A program made the translations under genes and the position numbers. 64,000 nt of DNA from Aristophania vespae (lineage in GTDB: Bacteria > Pseudomonadota > Alphaproteobacteria > Acetobacterales > Acetobacteraceae): NCBI RefSeq assembly GCF_009906835.1, contig NZ_CP047652.1, forward strand, positions 815,001-879,000, in the 5' to 3' direction. Below, piece after piece: positions 18,641 to 29,265 of the stretch. Each line of letters opens with the position of its first letter. Position 1 is the stretch's first letter. Below the pieces are notes generated by a model that worked only from the letters and a program-made list of their open reading frames with translations, did not search any database and was not told the DNA's origin.

Positions 18641-20101
18641 TCACTTTCGACCCGATAAGGTCTCGCGTCTTAATAAACTTTTTTTTGCTCCATAAAAAGC
18701 ATAGAAAATCATGCCAGCAACCCACCAGACAAATAGCCTGGTCCATGTTCCTATATCCATAGAAACCATAACAGCGCAGCAAGATATAATACCCAGTATA
18801 GGAATTAAAAAAGTGCCGCCAGGAACTTTAAAAGAGCGAGTAATATCAGGTTTTCTTAGACGCAAAGCCAAAACACATATACAGACTACAATAAAAGAAA
18901 ATAACGTAGCTATAGATGTTAGATTACCTAGTAAACTTATAGGAAATATACCTGCTAAAATCGCACTTACCACAAATGATATAATATGCATGTTCCATGG
19001 TGTGGCTGATTTTTGATGCACTTTACCAAAAAAACCAGGTAAGAGCTTGTCTTTGGCCATAGATAGACCAACGCGACTTTCTCCCAAAAGTATTCCATAT
19101 AAAACAGAAATATATCCTAGCGTCACACCCAATTTAACTAACGTTGCCAGCCAAGGCATGTGCGCAATATCTATGGCTGTAGCAACTGGATTAGCATCAT
19201 GTTCCATTAGGTGGTAATTAACCACACCAACCAAAACGCCTGCAAAAACCACATATATGATAGTACAAGCTATTAAAGTACCTATAACTCCAATGGGAAT
19301 ATCACGTTGAGGGTTTTTGGTATCCGCAGTCGTTGAGCACACAACGTCAAAGCCTAAATAGGCAAAAAAGGCCATACCTGCGGCTCTCATGACGCCACTA
19401 ATCCCAAACTGACCAAATTCACCGCTATTAGGCGGAATAAATGGCTGATAGTTACTCAGCTTGATATGAGGGAAACAAACAATCAGAACACTTGCAATGA
19501 CAAGCACCTTGATTGTTACAATAACAATATTAATGCGGCTAGACTGCGTCATACCGCGCATTAAAAGGAGCGTCACAAGAAATAAAATAACAACAGTGGG
19601 AAGATTGAACCACGCTTGTGCAATAGACCCATCTGATAACGTAACTTTTGTAAAAGTAGAGGCAGTAAGGCGAGGATCAATGAAAATACCCCAGCCCTTA
19701 AGAAGAGAATTGAGATAACCAGACCAGCTTGATGCGACTGTTGCGGCGGCTAATGTATATTCTAAAATTAAATTCCACCCTACAGTCCACGCAGCAATTT
19801 CTCCTAAAGCAATATAGCTGTAGCTATAGGCTGCTCCTCCTGATGAGATCATCCCAGCAAGTTCTGCGTAGCATAACCCAGAAAAACCGCAGGCTATGGG
19901 GGCAATAATAAATGATAAAATTACGGCCGGCCCTGCATGTTGTCCAGCAGCAACGCCGGTGAGAGAAAAAAGTCCCGAACCGACAGTTACCCCTACACCC
20001 AGCATAATTAAATGCCAGGGGCCAAAAATACGTTTTAAGCCCGTATCATCCTGTGACGCAAAGGACTGAAGAGGCTTTAAGCGCCCAAAAAGCTCTTTCA
20101 T
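18641..20101 (-). CDS. APC-family amino-acid permease (copy 2 of 3)
   Basis: 486-residue paralog of the two flanking permeases, similar along its whole length: GVGVTVGSGLFSLTGVAAGQ, LCYAELAGMISSGGAAYSYS, FFAYLGFDVVCSTTADTKNP, and a shared C-terminus of the form KVPGGTFLIPILGIISC...FYAFYGAKKSLL. It has the unwound-helix motif GSGLF in membrane segment 1. It lies 37 bases upstream of copy 1 and 41 bases downstream of copy 3. Tandem duplication followed by divergence is the simple reading. Import of amino acids from a nutrient-rich host setting would fit, but is inference. Confidence 0.88.
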   Translation of the reverse strand: MKELFGRLKPLQSFASQDDTGLKRIFGPWHLIMLGVGVTVGSGLFSLTGVAAGQHAGPAVILSFIIAPIACGFSGLCYAELAGMISSGGAAYSYSYIALGEIAAWTVGWNLILEYTLAAATVASSWSGYLNSLLKGWGIFIDPRLTASTFTKVTLSDGSIAQAWFNLPTVVILFLVTLLLMRGMTQSSRINIVIVTIKVLVIASVLIVCFPHIKLSNYQPFIPPNSGEFGQFGISGVMRAAGMAFFAYLGFDVVCSTTADTKNPQRDIPIGVIGTLIACTIIYVVFAGVLVGVVNYHLMEHDANPVATAIDIAHMPWLATLVKLGVTLGYISVLYGILLGESRVGLSMAKDKLLPGFFGKVHQKSATPWNMHIISFVVSAILAGIFPISLLGNLTSIATLFSFIVVCICVLALRLRKPDITRSFKVPGGTFLIPILGIISCCAVMVSMDIGTWTRLFVWWVAGMIFYAFYGAKKSLLRRETLSGRK

Positions 20102-20142
20102 TTATTTAAAACTTCCATTCAGACCTTGCTGTTATCAAATGA

Positions 20143-21612
20143 TTATGTGTCAGTTAAATTTTTAATTGCTGCATTTTTAGGGTTAAGTAAACTTTTTTTA
20201 GCCCCATAAAATGCATAAATAACCATTCCAGCAACCCACCATAGACCAAGCCTTATCCAGGTGCCTTTATCCATCGAAAGCATAATCGTTCCACAGGTAA
20301 TAATACCCAGCACCGGAACAAGAAAAGTCCCGCCCGGAACCCGAAACCAGCGCTCTAAATCAGGTTCTCTAATACGCAGGGCAATGACACCCAGGCACAC
20401 TACGATAAATGCGAATAATGTGCCGATAGAGGTCATGTTACCCAACATACCAATGGGAAGCGTTCCGGCCAGAATGGAGCAGGCGATAAAAGAGAAAATA
20501 TGAGCTGTCCAGGGGGTTTTTGTTTTTTGATGTAAGTGAGCCAGTTTTTTGGGAAGTAGCCCATCATTGGCCATGGTTAAACCTATACGGCTTTGACCAA
20601 GAAGCATGCCATATAAAACAGTGATATAACCAATAGTCACACCTAATTTTACCAGGCTTGCAAGCCATGGCATGTGAACTTTATCAATAGCCGTTGCGAC
20701 AGGGTTAGCATCATTAATCATAGTGCGGTAATCAACCACACCAATTAACACGGCTGCAAAAACAACATAAATCAAGGCGCAGGCAATAAGGGTTCCAATC
20801 ACACCTATGGGAATATTGCGCTGAGGATTTCTTGTATCTGTTGTAGCAGAAGATACGATATCAAAACCAACATAGGCAAAAAAGGCCATACCAGCCGCTC
20901 TCATAACGCCACTAAAACCAAAATGACCAAATTCTCCTGTGTTAGGTGGAATAAAAGGTTCATAATTGGTGTGCTGGATATGAGGGAAACAGACGATAAT
21001 AACGCTGGCGATAACCAGCATTTTAATTATGACAACAACAGCATTAATGCGGCTTGATTCAGTCGTTCCACGCATTAAAAGAAGTGTAATGCATAATAAA
21101 ATAAACGCGCTTGGCAGATTGAACCAGGCTTTTTCTATTGAGCCATCTGCCATTACAACATCAGTAAAACTGGCGTGTGTCAGACGAGGGTCAAGTGTAA
21201 TACCCCATCCACGAAGTAAGGATGAAAGATAACCCGACCAGCTTGAAGCTACAGCTGCGGCCCCAACTGTATATTCTAAAACCAGGCTCCACCCAACAGA
21301 CCAGGCAGCAGTCTCGCCCAATGTGACATAGGTATAAGAATAGGCAGAACCTCCAGATGAAATAACACCTGCGAGTTCAGCATAACAGAGACCAGCAAAT
21401 GCACAGGCAATAGGGGCAATGAGAAATGAAAGTATGACAGCCGGTCCGGCATGTTGTCCGGCAGCAACACCTGTGAGAGAAAATAGACCCGACCCGACGG
21501 TAATACCAACGCCAAGTATGATTAAATGCCAGGGACCAAAGATGCGCTTAAGGCCTGTTTGATTCGACGCATTACTTTCTATGGATTTCCTACGCAGGAA
21601 AGCATGGCTCAT
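20143..21612 (-). CDS. APC-family amino-acid permease (copy 3 of 3)
   Basis: 489 residues when started at the ATG at 21612 (SHAFLRRKSIESN). This start has AAGGGA seven bases upstream. A TTG at 21633 would extend the protein by seven residues but would place the ribosome site inside the gene. The protein is closest to copy 2, sharing GITVGSGLFSLTGVAAGQ and AELAGVISSGGSAYSYTY. It is first in the row of three and is separated from divergent glyA by about 115 bases, where both promoters must lie. Confidence 0.88.
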   Translation of the reverse strand: MSHAFLRRKSIESNASNQTGLKRIFGPWHLIILGVGITVGSGLFSLTGVAAGQHAGPAVILSFLIAPIACAFAGLCYAELAGVISSGGSAYSYTYVTLGETAAWSVGWSLVLEYTVGAAAVASSWSGYLSSLLRGWGITLDPRLTHASFTDVVMADGSIEKAWFNLPSAFILLCITLLLMRGTTESSRINAVVVIIKMLVIASVIIVCFPHIQHTNYEPFIPPNTGEFGHFGFSGVMRAAGMAFFAYVGFDIVSSATTDTRNPQRNIPIGVIGTLIACALIYVVFAAVLIGVVDYRTMINDANPVATAIDKVHMPWLASLVKLGVTIGYITVLYGMLLGQSRIGLTMANDGLLPKKLAHLHQKTKTPWTAHIFSFIACSILAGTLPIGMLGNMTSIGTLFAFIVVCLGVIALRIREPDLERWFRVPGGTFLVPVLGIITCGTIMLSMDKGTWIRLGLWWVAGMVIYAFYGAKKSLLNPKNAAIKNLTDT

Positions 21613-21727
21613 AAAGTGGTCCCTTGGTAACAAAACAAAATAATATTTCCTTTATAGTAGAGAATAGACTGCCTTTGCGTGTAAGCATATATAGTACGGG
21701 CCAATTTTTTCGGAGATATTAATAACA

Positions 21728-23023
21728 ATGGCTGAACATGCTGATCAGTTTGACCTAAAATCCTTCTTTCATCAGTCACTTTCTAAAAGAGATCCTGACA
21801 TAAATGCTTTACTCGGAGCTGAACTAAAACGCCAGCAAGACGGCATTGAGCTTATTGCCTCTGAAAATATGGCGTCTTTTGCAGTGATGGAAGCGCAAGG
21901 TTCCGTTCTGACGAACAAATATGCCGAAGGTCTTCCAGGGCGCCGTTATTATGGTGGCTGTGGAGAAGTCGATAAAGTTGAAGAAATCGCTATTGAGCGC
22001 CTGAAAAAACTTTTTGGTGCCGAGTTTGCTAATGTGCAACCTCATAGCGGAGCCAATGCTAACCAGGCCGCTTTTATGGCTCTTGCAAAGCCAGGAGACA
22101 CTATTTTAGGCATGAGCCTCGCAGCAGGTGGTCACCTTACTCATGGTGCTGCCCCTAATTATTCTGGGAAATGGTTTAACTCAGTTCAATATGGCGTCCG
22201 CGGCGAAGATGGCCTGCTCGATTATGAGCAAATGGAACAGCTAGCTCGTGAACATAAGCCCAAAATCATCGTAGCAGGTAGCTCAGCCTATCCACGCGTG
22301 ATTGACTTCCCCAGATTCCGTAAAATTGCTGATGAAGTCGGCGCTTATTTAATGGTTGATATGGCCCATTTTGCAGGGCTTGTGGCTGCTGGCCTTTATC
22401 CAAGCCCTGTTCCTTTTGCAGACATCACAACCACGACCACTCATAAGACATTAAGAGGGCCTCGTGGCGGTGTTATTATGACAAATAACCCCGAACTAGC
22501 CAAAAAAATTAATTCTGCTGTTTTCCCTGGGCTTCAAGGTGGCCCATTAATGCATGTTATTGCTGGTAAAGCCGTTGCTTTTGGTGAAGCCCTTCAGGCT
22601 GACTTTAAAACTTACCAACAAAATGTGCTTAATAATGCACGCGCATTAGGTGATGAGTTAAAGAAACTAGGTTTCGACATTGTTACGGGTGGCACTGACA
22701 GCCATTTGGTTCTAGTGGATCTTCGCCCCAAAAAAGTAACTGGCAAACAAGCCGAAGCTTTGCTTGAAAAAGCAGGAATTACGGCAAATAAAAATGCCAT
22801 TCCTTTTGATCCTGAAAAACCTTTTGTTACATCAGGTATTCGCCTCGGTGCTCCTGCTGCAACGGCTCGTGGCTTTGGCGAAGTTGAGTTCCGTAAAGTG
22901 GCAAACATGATCAATGATGTTCTCAGCGCTGAAGAAGGTGATGAGGCTACGATTCAGCGTGTAAGGGAAGAGGTACTGGAACTTTGCCGTCGTTTCCCAA
23001 TTTATGATCGTGCTTCAGCATAA
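21728..23023 (+). CDS. glyA: Serine hydroxymethyltransferase
   Basis: 431-residue PLP enzyme interconverting serine and glycine with tetrahydrofolate, the main source of one-carbon units, also needed by purine synthesis. The PLP lysine is K240 in the hallmark [15 protein letters not shown]. The N-terminal [12 protein letters not shown] and [13 protein letters not shown] are typical. Length is standard. A GGAG lies 12 bases before the ATG. The gene is single and is divergent from the permease row. Confidence 0.98.
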   Translation: MAEHADQFDLKSFFHQSLSKRDPDINALLGAELKRQQDGIELIASENMASFAVMEAQGSVLTNKYAEGLPGRRYYGGCGEVDKVEEIAIERLKKLFGAEFANVQPHSGANANQAAFMALAKPGDTILGMSLAAGGHLTHGAAPNYSGKWFNSVQYGVRGEDGLLDYEQMEQLAREHKPKIIVAGSSAYPRVIDFPRFRKIADEVGAYLMVDMAHFAGLVAAGLYPSPVPFADITTTTTHKTLRGPRGGVIMTNNPELAKKINSAVFPGLQGGPLMHVIAGKAVAFGEALQADFKTYQQNVLNNARALGDELKKLGFDIVTGGTDSHLVLVDLRPKKVTGKQAEALLEKAGITANKNAIPFDPEKPFVTSGIRLGAPAATARGFGEVEFRKVANMINDVLSAEEGDEATIQRVREEVLELCRRFPIYDRASA

Positions 23024-23035
23024 AATATTTTAGAA

Positions 23036-23066
23036 ACTATGTTGGGATGTAATATCCCAACATAGT
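23036..23066. terminator. Shared hairpin terminator between glyA and the DEAD-box gene
   Basis: Perfect 13-bp inverted repeat ACTATGTTGGGAT (23036-23048) and ATCCCAACATAGT (23054-23066), loop GTAAT. It sits between two convergent genes and can serve both. Neither side has a strong T run. Confidence 0.65.
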
Positions 23067-23102
23067 AATCTTGATATACTCTGATTTAGACGTGTTTAAA
23101 AA

Positions 23103-24284
23103 TTAGCGTGTTAAATCGTCAGGCGTAATAATGCGGATGCGGTGCTGAATATTTTTTTCAATATCACGCAATAAATGACGTTGGTCAAAGGTAATGAGAG
23201 AAAGAGCTTTTCCTTTTTTACCTGCCCTTGCAGAGCGTCCTATACGGTGAATATAAATTTCACTGCTTTTAGGAAGATCGAAGTTAATAACGATACTGAC
23301 ATTATCAATATCTAAGCCACGAGCAGCAATATCGGTAGTGACAAGAATAGAACATTGTTTGCCTTGAAAGTGATCCAAAACTTTTTTGCGTTCTCCCTGA
23401 GAACGTTCACTATGGAAAGATTCGGCTTTAAATCCCCAACTTCTCACTTTTTTGGCCAATTCATTGGCACTTTTTTTTGTATTAACAAAAACTATAATTC
23501 GCTCTTCTGTAGCAAATTGCGTTAAAATATTTTGAACCGTGCTTTCTTTTTCCTCATCATGAAGAAAAATGGCGCGCTGCTGTAAACGGCGCGGTGTCTT
23601 TGTTTCTTCTTCAATTTCAATTTGCACCGGGTTGCGGGTCACTTTTTTGGCAAGTGCCATGACCGTATCGGGCAATGTTGCTGAGCAAAAAATTGTTTGA
23701 GGATGATCAGCCAGATAAGGGATGAGAGCTGTCATACTCTGACTAAATTCTTCATCAAGTAAGCGATCAGCTTCATCAAGAACCAAATATTCAATATGAC
23801 TTAGATCAAGCTGGCCATTTTGCACAAAATCAAGCAATCTTCCGTGGGTGGCAATGATAATTTCAACGCCTCCCTCCAAAGAACGAAGTTGCTGTTCTCT
23901 GGAAGTGCCTCCACAAATGAGCCGTGTCTTAACACCAATGTCGCGCCCTAATTGACGACATACACCAGCTGTTTGAGTAGCCAAATCACGTGTTGGTTCC
24001 AAAATAAGAATCTGTGGGTAAGGTTGATAAAACTCACCCTCTTTTTGTTTCTTTTCTGCTAGTTTCTGTAAGGCGGCTAAAAGAAAAGTTGCTGTTTTTC
24101 CACTGCCTGTTTGGCTGGGCAAAAGAACATCTTTATTTTTAAGTAAAGCAGGAAGCCCTTTTTGCTGAATTAAAGTTGGCTTGTTAAAGCCTAGTCTCTG
24201 CACAGCTTTGCAAAGAGCTGGGAGAAGTCCTAATGCTTCAAAATTTTGGAGTGGAGCGGAAGAAAGAGCTGTATTTTGTGTCAT
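23103..24284 (-). CDS. DEAD-box RNA helicase (RhlE-like)
   Basis: 393-residue ATP-dependent RNA helicase core with almost no extension. Motifs in order: upstream phenylalanine with Q-motif PTLIQQKGLPALL, Walker A SQTGSGKT (57-64), PTRDLATQ, DEAD (170-173), SAT (201-203), and HRIGRSAR (346-353). The missing long basic tail makes it a minimal member, of the kind involved in ribosome assembly or RNA decay. It is convergent with glyA and divergent from the ELM1-like gene. Confidence 0.92.
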   Translation of the reverse strand: MTQNTALSSAPLQNFEALGLLPALCKAVQRLGFNKPTLIQQKGLPALLKNKDVLLPSQTGSGKTATFLLAALQKLAEKKQKEGEFYQPYPQILILEPTRDLATQTAGVCRQLGRDIGVKTRLICGGTSREQQLRSLEGGVEIIIATHGRLLDFVQNGQLDLSHIEYLVLDEADRLLDEEFSQSMTALIPYLADHPQTIFCSATLPDTVMALAKKVTRNPVQIEIEEETKTPRRLQQRAIFLHDEEKESTVQNILTQFATEERIIVFVNTKKSANELAKKVRSWGFKAESFHSERSQGERKKVLDHFQGKQCSILVTTDIAARGLDIDNVSIVINFDLPKSSEIYIHRIGRSARAGKKGKALSLITFDQRHLLRDIEKNIQHRIRIITPDDLTR

Positions 24285-24346
24285 AAAATTACTATTACAC
24301 TTATGATAAAGGCGTTTAAAGCATAGCCATTAAATAAAGAGTATAT

Positions 24347-25303
24347 ATGCACGCAACGCTTATAGCCGAAAATTATGCCGGTATGCTTTCTCAGGGAAGG
24401 GGTCTGCTTGAGCGGGCAGGGTTTAGCTGGGATTTCCAGCCCGTTAATTTTAAAAAAAACTCTTCTTTTTCATCCTTAAAATTTCGCTTAGGTGCTGACC
24501 CTCTAAAATATGTTAATCCACTTACAGTTAAAGCTGAAAGTGACTTCCTTGTCAGCATTGGCGGTAAAGGGGCCATTATTGGTAAGGCTTTAGGGTCTAT
24601 CTGTAAGTTACCTGTTATTCAAATACAAAATCCTCGCATATCACTTAAGAACTTTGCTTTAGTCATAGCGAACCATCACGATAAACTTAAAGGCGAAAAC
24701 GTTTTTGCTATTCGCACAGCTTTGCATGGCGTAACAGATCAGGCTCTTTCGCAAGCTCGTCATAGATGGTCTTCTCGCCTCATTGGAGGAGAGAGCAAAA
24801 TATTGGGTGTTCTTTTGGGAGGTTCAAATGGACGATATGTGTTTGGAGAAAAAGAGGCCGTTTTTATCGCACATCAAATACAGGCTTTTATAACAGCGCA
24901 TAATATGAGCTGCATTATAACGCCATCAAGGCGTACAGATCCCAAAGCTCTTAATAGGATGGAAAAAATATTAACACCTTATAATGTCAGAATTTTAAAA
25001 GGTGAGGGAGAAGATAATCCTTATCTTGGCATTCTAGCCTGCTCAGACTGCCTTGCCGTCACAGAAGATAGCGTCTCAATGATTTCGGAGGCCATAGCAA
25101 CAAGATTGCCGGTAGGGATATTGCCGTTATCAGGTCAGTCTAGCCGTCTAAAATATTTTATTAATATTTTAAAAACGGAAAATCGTGTTACGTCTTTTGG
25201 GGTCAACATGAAAATTAATCATACCGAAAAACTTGACGATACCCCTCTAGCCGTTGAAGAAATAAAAAGACGGATATTTTTATTAAGAAAGAGTTTAGCA
25301 TGA
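24347..25303 (+). CDS. Mitochondrial-fission ELM1-like protein (DUF1022)
   Basis: 318-residue protein of the ELM1/DUF1022 family, which looks like a two-domain glycosyltransferase-B fold. Family markers are IQIQNPRISLKNFALVIANH, VLLGGSNGRYVFG, ITPSRRTDPKAL, and a C-terminal EDSVSMISEAIATRLPVGIL that resembles a nucleotide-sugar binding segment. In alphaproteobacteria such genes are often near cell-envelope sugar genes. The stop overlaps the next start by four bases, so it is coupled to the unknown gene at 25.3 kb. Biochemical function is not established. Confidence 0.8.
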   Translation: MHATLIAENYAGMLSQGRGLLERAGFSWDFQPVNFKKNSSFSSLKFRLGADPLKYVNPLTVKAESDFLVSIGGKGAIIGKALGSICKLPVIQIQNPRISLKNFALVIANHHDKLKGENVFAIRTALHGVTDQALSQARHRWSSRLIGGESKILGVLLGGSNGRYVFGEKEAVFIAHQIQAFITAHNMSCIITPSRRTDPKALNRMEKILTPYNVRILKGEGEDNPYLGILACSDCLAVTEDSVSMISEAIATRLPVGILPLSGQSSRLKYFINILKTENRVTSFGVNMKINHTEKLDDTPLAVEEIKRRIFLLRKSLA

Positions 25304-27187
25304 TCAATGTTTCTACATTTGGCCCTCAAGGTGGGAACATTCTTTACAAAGCTCTTTCTCATCCTTTAGCTGTCGAACCTCTCAAAGCGTTAGAAAATTC
25401 TTTAAAAGGTAAGAAAATAGCGCTTTATGACCCAGAAAATTACTTTGACAGTTTTATTGGGCTTTATCCGAATTTCGAGATTAGTACATTTTTAACACAT
25501 GATACAGAAAAATTAGGTCAAGCGGCACCTTATGGAAAAGTGTGGCGCTCTTTATTAGATCTGCCATCTTGTGAAGAAAATCATGTCTTAGTGCTTTCTT
25601 TTGAGAAAGCAAAAATGGAAAATCGTTTCACTAATTTGCTCAATGGCCGTAGCTTATACACACTTGAAGCGGCACGCTTACCGGCAAAATTTCTTCAGGC
25701 TGGACTTCCATATTTAGATAAACGCAATTTTGCGACAAATTTCGCATTTTTTCGTGATAATGATAATTTTTCTACCCGCTTATTTACGGCTAATTATTGG
25801 TCAAATTACGGAGCGGATAAAGTTTGTTACTGGTTTCAGCTTTATGATGAAAATGGTCGGGTTATCGCCCAATGGGACCAGACTATAGAAGAAGCTGGAG
25901 CCAGTGTTACTATTGATAGTAGAGATATTCGCAAGCGTTTTTCATTGCCCGCCTTTACAGGCCAATTATTTATTCACGTTATTGGCGCGCGAGGGCATGA
26001 TGTTGTCAAATATGCGCTAGATACGACTGGGCAAGGCGATAATCCTAGTCTTTCAGTCACACATGACGCTAATGCATGGCCATCTAATCATTATGCTTCT
26101 CTTCCGGCGCCAGGTGAAAATGAAAAGCTTTGTGTATGGCTTCAAAATAGCCATGGCGTCTCAATAGCACCAAAGACATTATCTTTTAGAGTGATGGGAA
26201 CAAAAGAAGAGCGCACATTTGATCATAAGCTAGAGCCTTACCAAACTTATGGTTTAGATATGGCTGCTCTTTTTCCAGAGGTAAAATGGCCTGCCCAGTT
26301 TGAAATGAAAGCAGCCAAAACCATGGTACGGCCGCGCTATGAAATAATAGAGGGTGAGCGAACAAGAATTGCACATTTAAATGTGATGCGGTCTGATCTT
26401 GTGCCTGAACCTCAAATAAAAGATTTGCATCCCTCTTTAGGCCGTGGGTTCTTACTTCCTTTCCCAATTTTAGATCCAAAATATTTTGAAAATTTTATAC
26501 AGCCTAACCCCATGTCTGAGGCACTTGAAACAATGCCTTTACGTCTGGATTTGTTTGATCGGCAAGGTAATATTTTAGGAGCGCATTTTTTAGGAAATCT
26601 CAAGCGTGATCATAAAAAAGCTGTGGCTATTAATGAGCTGGTAGAAACCGCGGGACATGGTGAGTTAGTTTACGATTTTAGAGAAGGGGGTATTGCTGAT
26701 GGTTGGCTTCATGCCATGATGCGATATCACAATGTCTCTTCGGGTCATAAGGCTGAAACAAGCTTTGGTGCTCATATTTTCAATACACTCATGACATGGC
26801 GGTCTGAACCACAATCTTATTCTGGTCCTGCTCCAGGCTTATCAACGCGCTTATTTTTAAAATTGGGTCGGAATCTAGAAAATCAAAAGCTAAAAACATT
26901 TTGCCACCTTATCTATCCTTGCTCTGCCTCAAATAGATTTCCTTCAGTAACGGTTTTATACTTATTGGCCCAAAATGGGAGTTATGTTACCGAAAAAAAC
27001 GATTTCTGTCGTGCCCTCTGGCTCTTTGTTTTTCTATCCTAACAATATTTTTTCCAGTGATGATTTAGAAAAAGCAGGTGAGGGCGGATATATTATTATT
27101 CGTGACTTAACATGTCGCCTTTTTGGATATCATGGCGTTGAAAATGAGCAGGGTGGATTTTCTTTAGATCATATGTTTGGCTTTTAA
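25300..27187 (+). pseudogene. Unknown long protein with one-base frameshift near its end
   Basis: The first frame gives 580 residues (25300-27042), but the last ~15 (after NGSYVTEKN) look out of frame. A second frame continues to 27187 with KTISVVPSGSLFFYPN and ends LDHMFGF. Removing one A from the AAAAAAA run at 26993-26999 joins them into one protein of about 628 residues. I do not recognise a family. It has no signal peptide or membrane segment. It contains repeated beta-rich stretches such as WFQLYDENGRVIAQWDQ and VCYWF, and MRYHNVSSGHKAETSFGAH near the end, which recall carbohydrate-active or surface-associated proteins. Coupled to the ELM1-like gene by a four-base overlap, so the two may act together on an envelope glycan. 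Confidence 0.65.
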
Positions 27188-27256
27188 TGACCTTATTCAT
27201 CTCGTGGCCTATTGCCGCGAGAATAAGAAATTGTTAAAAACCTGGCTGCAAGAAAA

Positions 27257-27331
27257 GGATGCGTAGCTCAGCGGTAGAGCACTGCCTTCACACGGCAGGG
27301 GTCACAGGTTCAATCCCTGTCGCATCCACCA
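27257..27331 (+). tRNA. tRNA-Val (CAC)
   Basis: Full cloverleaf with encoded CCA: acceptor GGATGCG/CGCATCC, D arm GCTC...GAGC, anticodon stem CTGCC/GGCAG with loop TTCACAC (anticodon CAC, codon GUG), T arm ACAGG TTCAATC CCTGT. It marks the left edge of an accessory stretch; a second tRNA-Val at 41070 shares its 3' half. Confidence 0.95.
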
Positions 27332-28100
27332 TATTTTTTCTTAAAAATGGTAGTTTATAGCGGGTTGTAGTGTTTGGGGGCTGTCTCCTCTCTTGTGTAT
27401 CATTTCCCGTTTTGTCCCGTTTCTTATCATTTTTTCTCGTTCTTTCTTGTCCATTGATTTGAGGCTCAGTAAAATATGAAGCGGCGATAGCGTGCGGGTG
27501 CAGAGCCCCATTAGGTTACTTAATTGAGATATTTAGGCATTTCTTCTTGCTCTGCTTCACGTTCTCTGTCTTATTTTTTCATCACTGCGCGTGCTCTGGC
27601 CCCATCTTCTGCTGCATTTGGCCCATAATATAAAACTTCCTCATATTGTAATCCTGTCTAGACAGACAATAGAGGTATTGAAAGTTATGGGATTAGCTAA
27701 ACGGCGCTATCTTCTCATTTATGATGGTATAATAGGGAAATTCTGATAACGTGAGACTGCCGTTTTTTGAGTAAAACGGAAAACAGGAAATTGCCTAAAG
27801 AATGCCGATATAATGGTAATCTGTATACCTATGTTTAGCCCAATAAACTTATCTTCAAGGATCATATTCAGTTTTGCCTCCGTTGTTTCCAAGAGGTCGG
27901 CCGGTGTTCATTTAGGAGGATGGGCCTGGTGAAGATCAAGACGTTGGAGGAAGCGATGTTTCGGTTTTTTGAATAACCCCATAATGAAAGATGGGGTAGA
28001 GCGAGTTAGTGATTACGGAGACAGGCGCTCTTGTCAGGTAGTAAAAAGTAAGACATTTCCGCTCTTTTTTATCAAAAGATGAGAAGACTGTACGATGATC
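27332..28100. other. Decayed non-coding stretch after tRNA-Val
   Basis: No intact gene. Traces of former coding sequence appear, such as a strong AGGAGG before a short peptide MGLVKIKTLEEAMFRFFE (about 27921-27977) that stops at once. A hairpin CCCCAT...ATGGGG follows. Position directly after a tRNA suggests an old integration site, but no integrase was found. Confidence 0.4.
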
Positions 28101-29160
28101 TTAAAAATCTGTTTGAAGACGCTTCAATTGATAAAATGCCAATACGGAAAAGGATAGTGACGAAACTATCGTGGGAAAAACAATATGAAGGGTGCGGTCT
28201 CGGGTCTGTCCTAGCCACATATTGCACACACTAAGAGTTCTTCCCGTTACAGAGATCCTTACGATGGTATAGGGGCTGATGCAACCCACTTCAATCGTTA
28301 TGCTTGAGACGCGTTGGAACGGGGAAATCTCTCGCACCATTATTATATTATCATTCTGACTATCAATGCCCGAATAACCATATGAACTGTTTACAAATGC
28401 CCAAGCTGATGATTGTGCTCAGGCTGGCGCTGTCAGATGCTACATAGAGGCTATCAAAAATGTGCTGTTCTCTGTCAGCAAACTGTGCGGGGGATATATA
28501 CCAGTTCGTGGTTCCGGGATTGATGAATAAGAAGAATGTATCAAGAATATCAATGGTAGGCGAGCCGTAAAAAACAGGATTGGTTCGTGCAACCAGAGCT
28601 CTATATGCTGTCATAAAGACGGCTGTTACATCCAGTTAGGTGGCCGCATCCGGTGCTTCAGTTACGGAAGCTGAAAAGCTGAGATTAGTATAATCGTTAT
28701 TTGATGGGTTGGGGGAAGCGGAAAGGAACGTTATTCTATCTGTTATTCCCTTGTCAGTTATCTGGTAATTATATCCTCCGGCAGTAATGAAGTGCGATGA
28801 GATCGTTATGGTCTATGTATCAGAACTGACAGCTTCTGAAGGGGTGAAGTCATAGCTGGTTGAAACGCCGGCTCTATCTGCAGAGCCGGGCATGGCGTAG
28901 TAATATCCCCCATTTCTTGAACTATTTATGATAAAAAAGCATCTGCCATTATCAGAAATCCTGATAGGTCTGGCGCCAGTAGCGACGCCGCCTATTTTGT
29001 AAATCCTGCCGCATTCGCAAATATGAGCCAGAATGCCACCAGCAAAGGCAATTAGATCCCCATTACCGGCCTGATTGAGATAATCGATTGGCCCGGACAT
29101 CTGCGCATAGGCGCTGAGACCAGGCGTTAGATAATAAGTAAAACGAGCAGCTTTTTTCTC
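28101..29160 (-). pseudogene. Decayed secreted tail-fibre-like gene
   Basis: A continuous minus-strand frame from about 29130 to 28366 is interrupted by TAG (28813-28815) and TAA (about 28637), yet reads sensibly across both: QMSGPIDYLNQAGNGDLIAF, RPIRISDNGRCFFIINSS, YDFTPSEAVSSDT, DILDTFFLFINPGTTNWY. A probable signal peptide (KKLLVLLII...LTPGLSAYAQ) is split by one missing base. Further similar sequence continues to 28101 after another shift (REISPFQRVSSITIEVG). Its layout (signal peptide then beta-rich body) matches the intact gene upstream at 29.3-30.9 kb, so it is likely a broken relative or neighbour of that tail-fibre-like protein. Function otherwise unknown. Confidence 0.55.
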
Positions 29161-29265
29161 TTTTGAGGGAAGGGGTCTGCACAGAGATTAAGGCAGCGTT
29201 GCGTGGCGACTGAGGCGCCGCGCATATCATAGATTTGCCAGATAATGCGAGGTGCCGGAGAGGCA

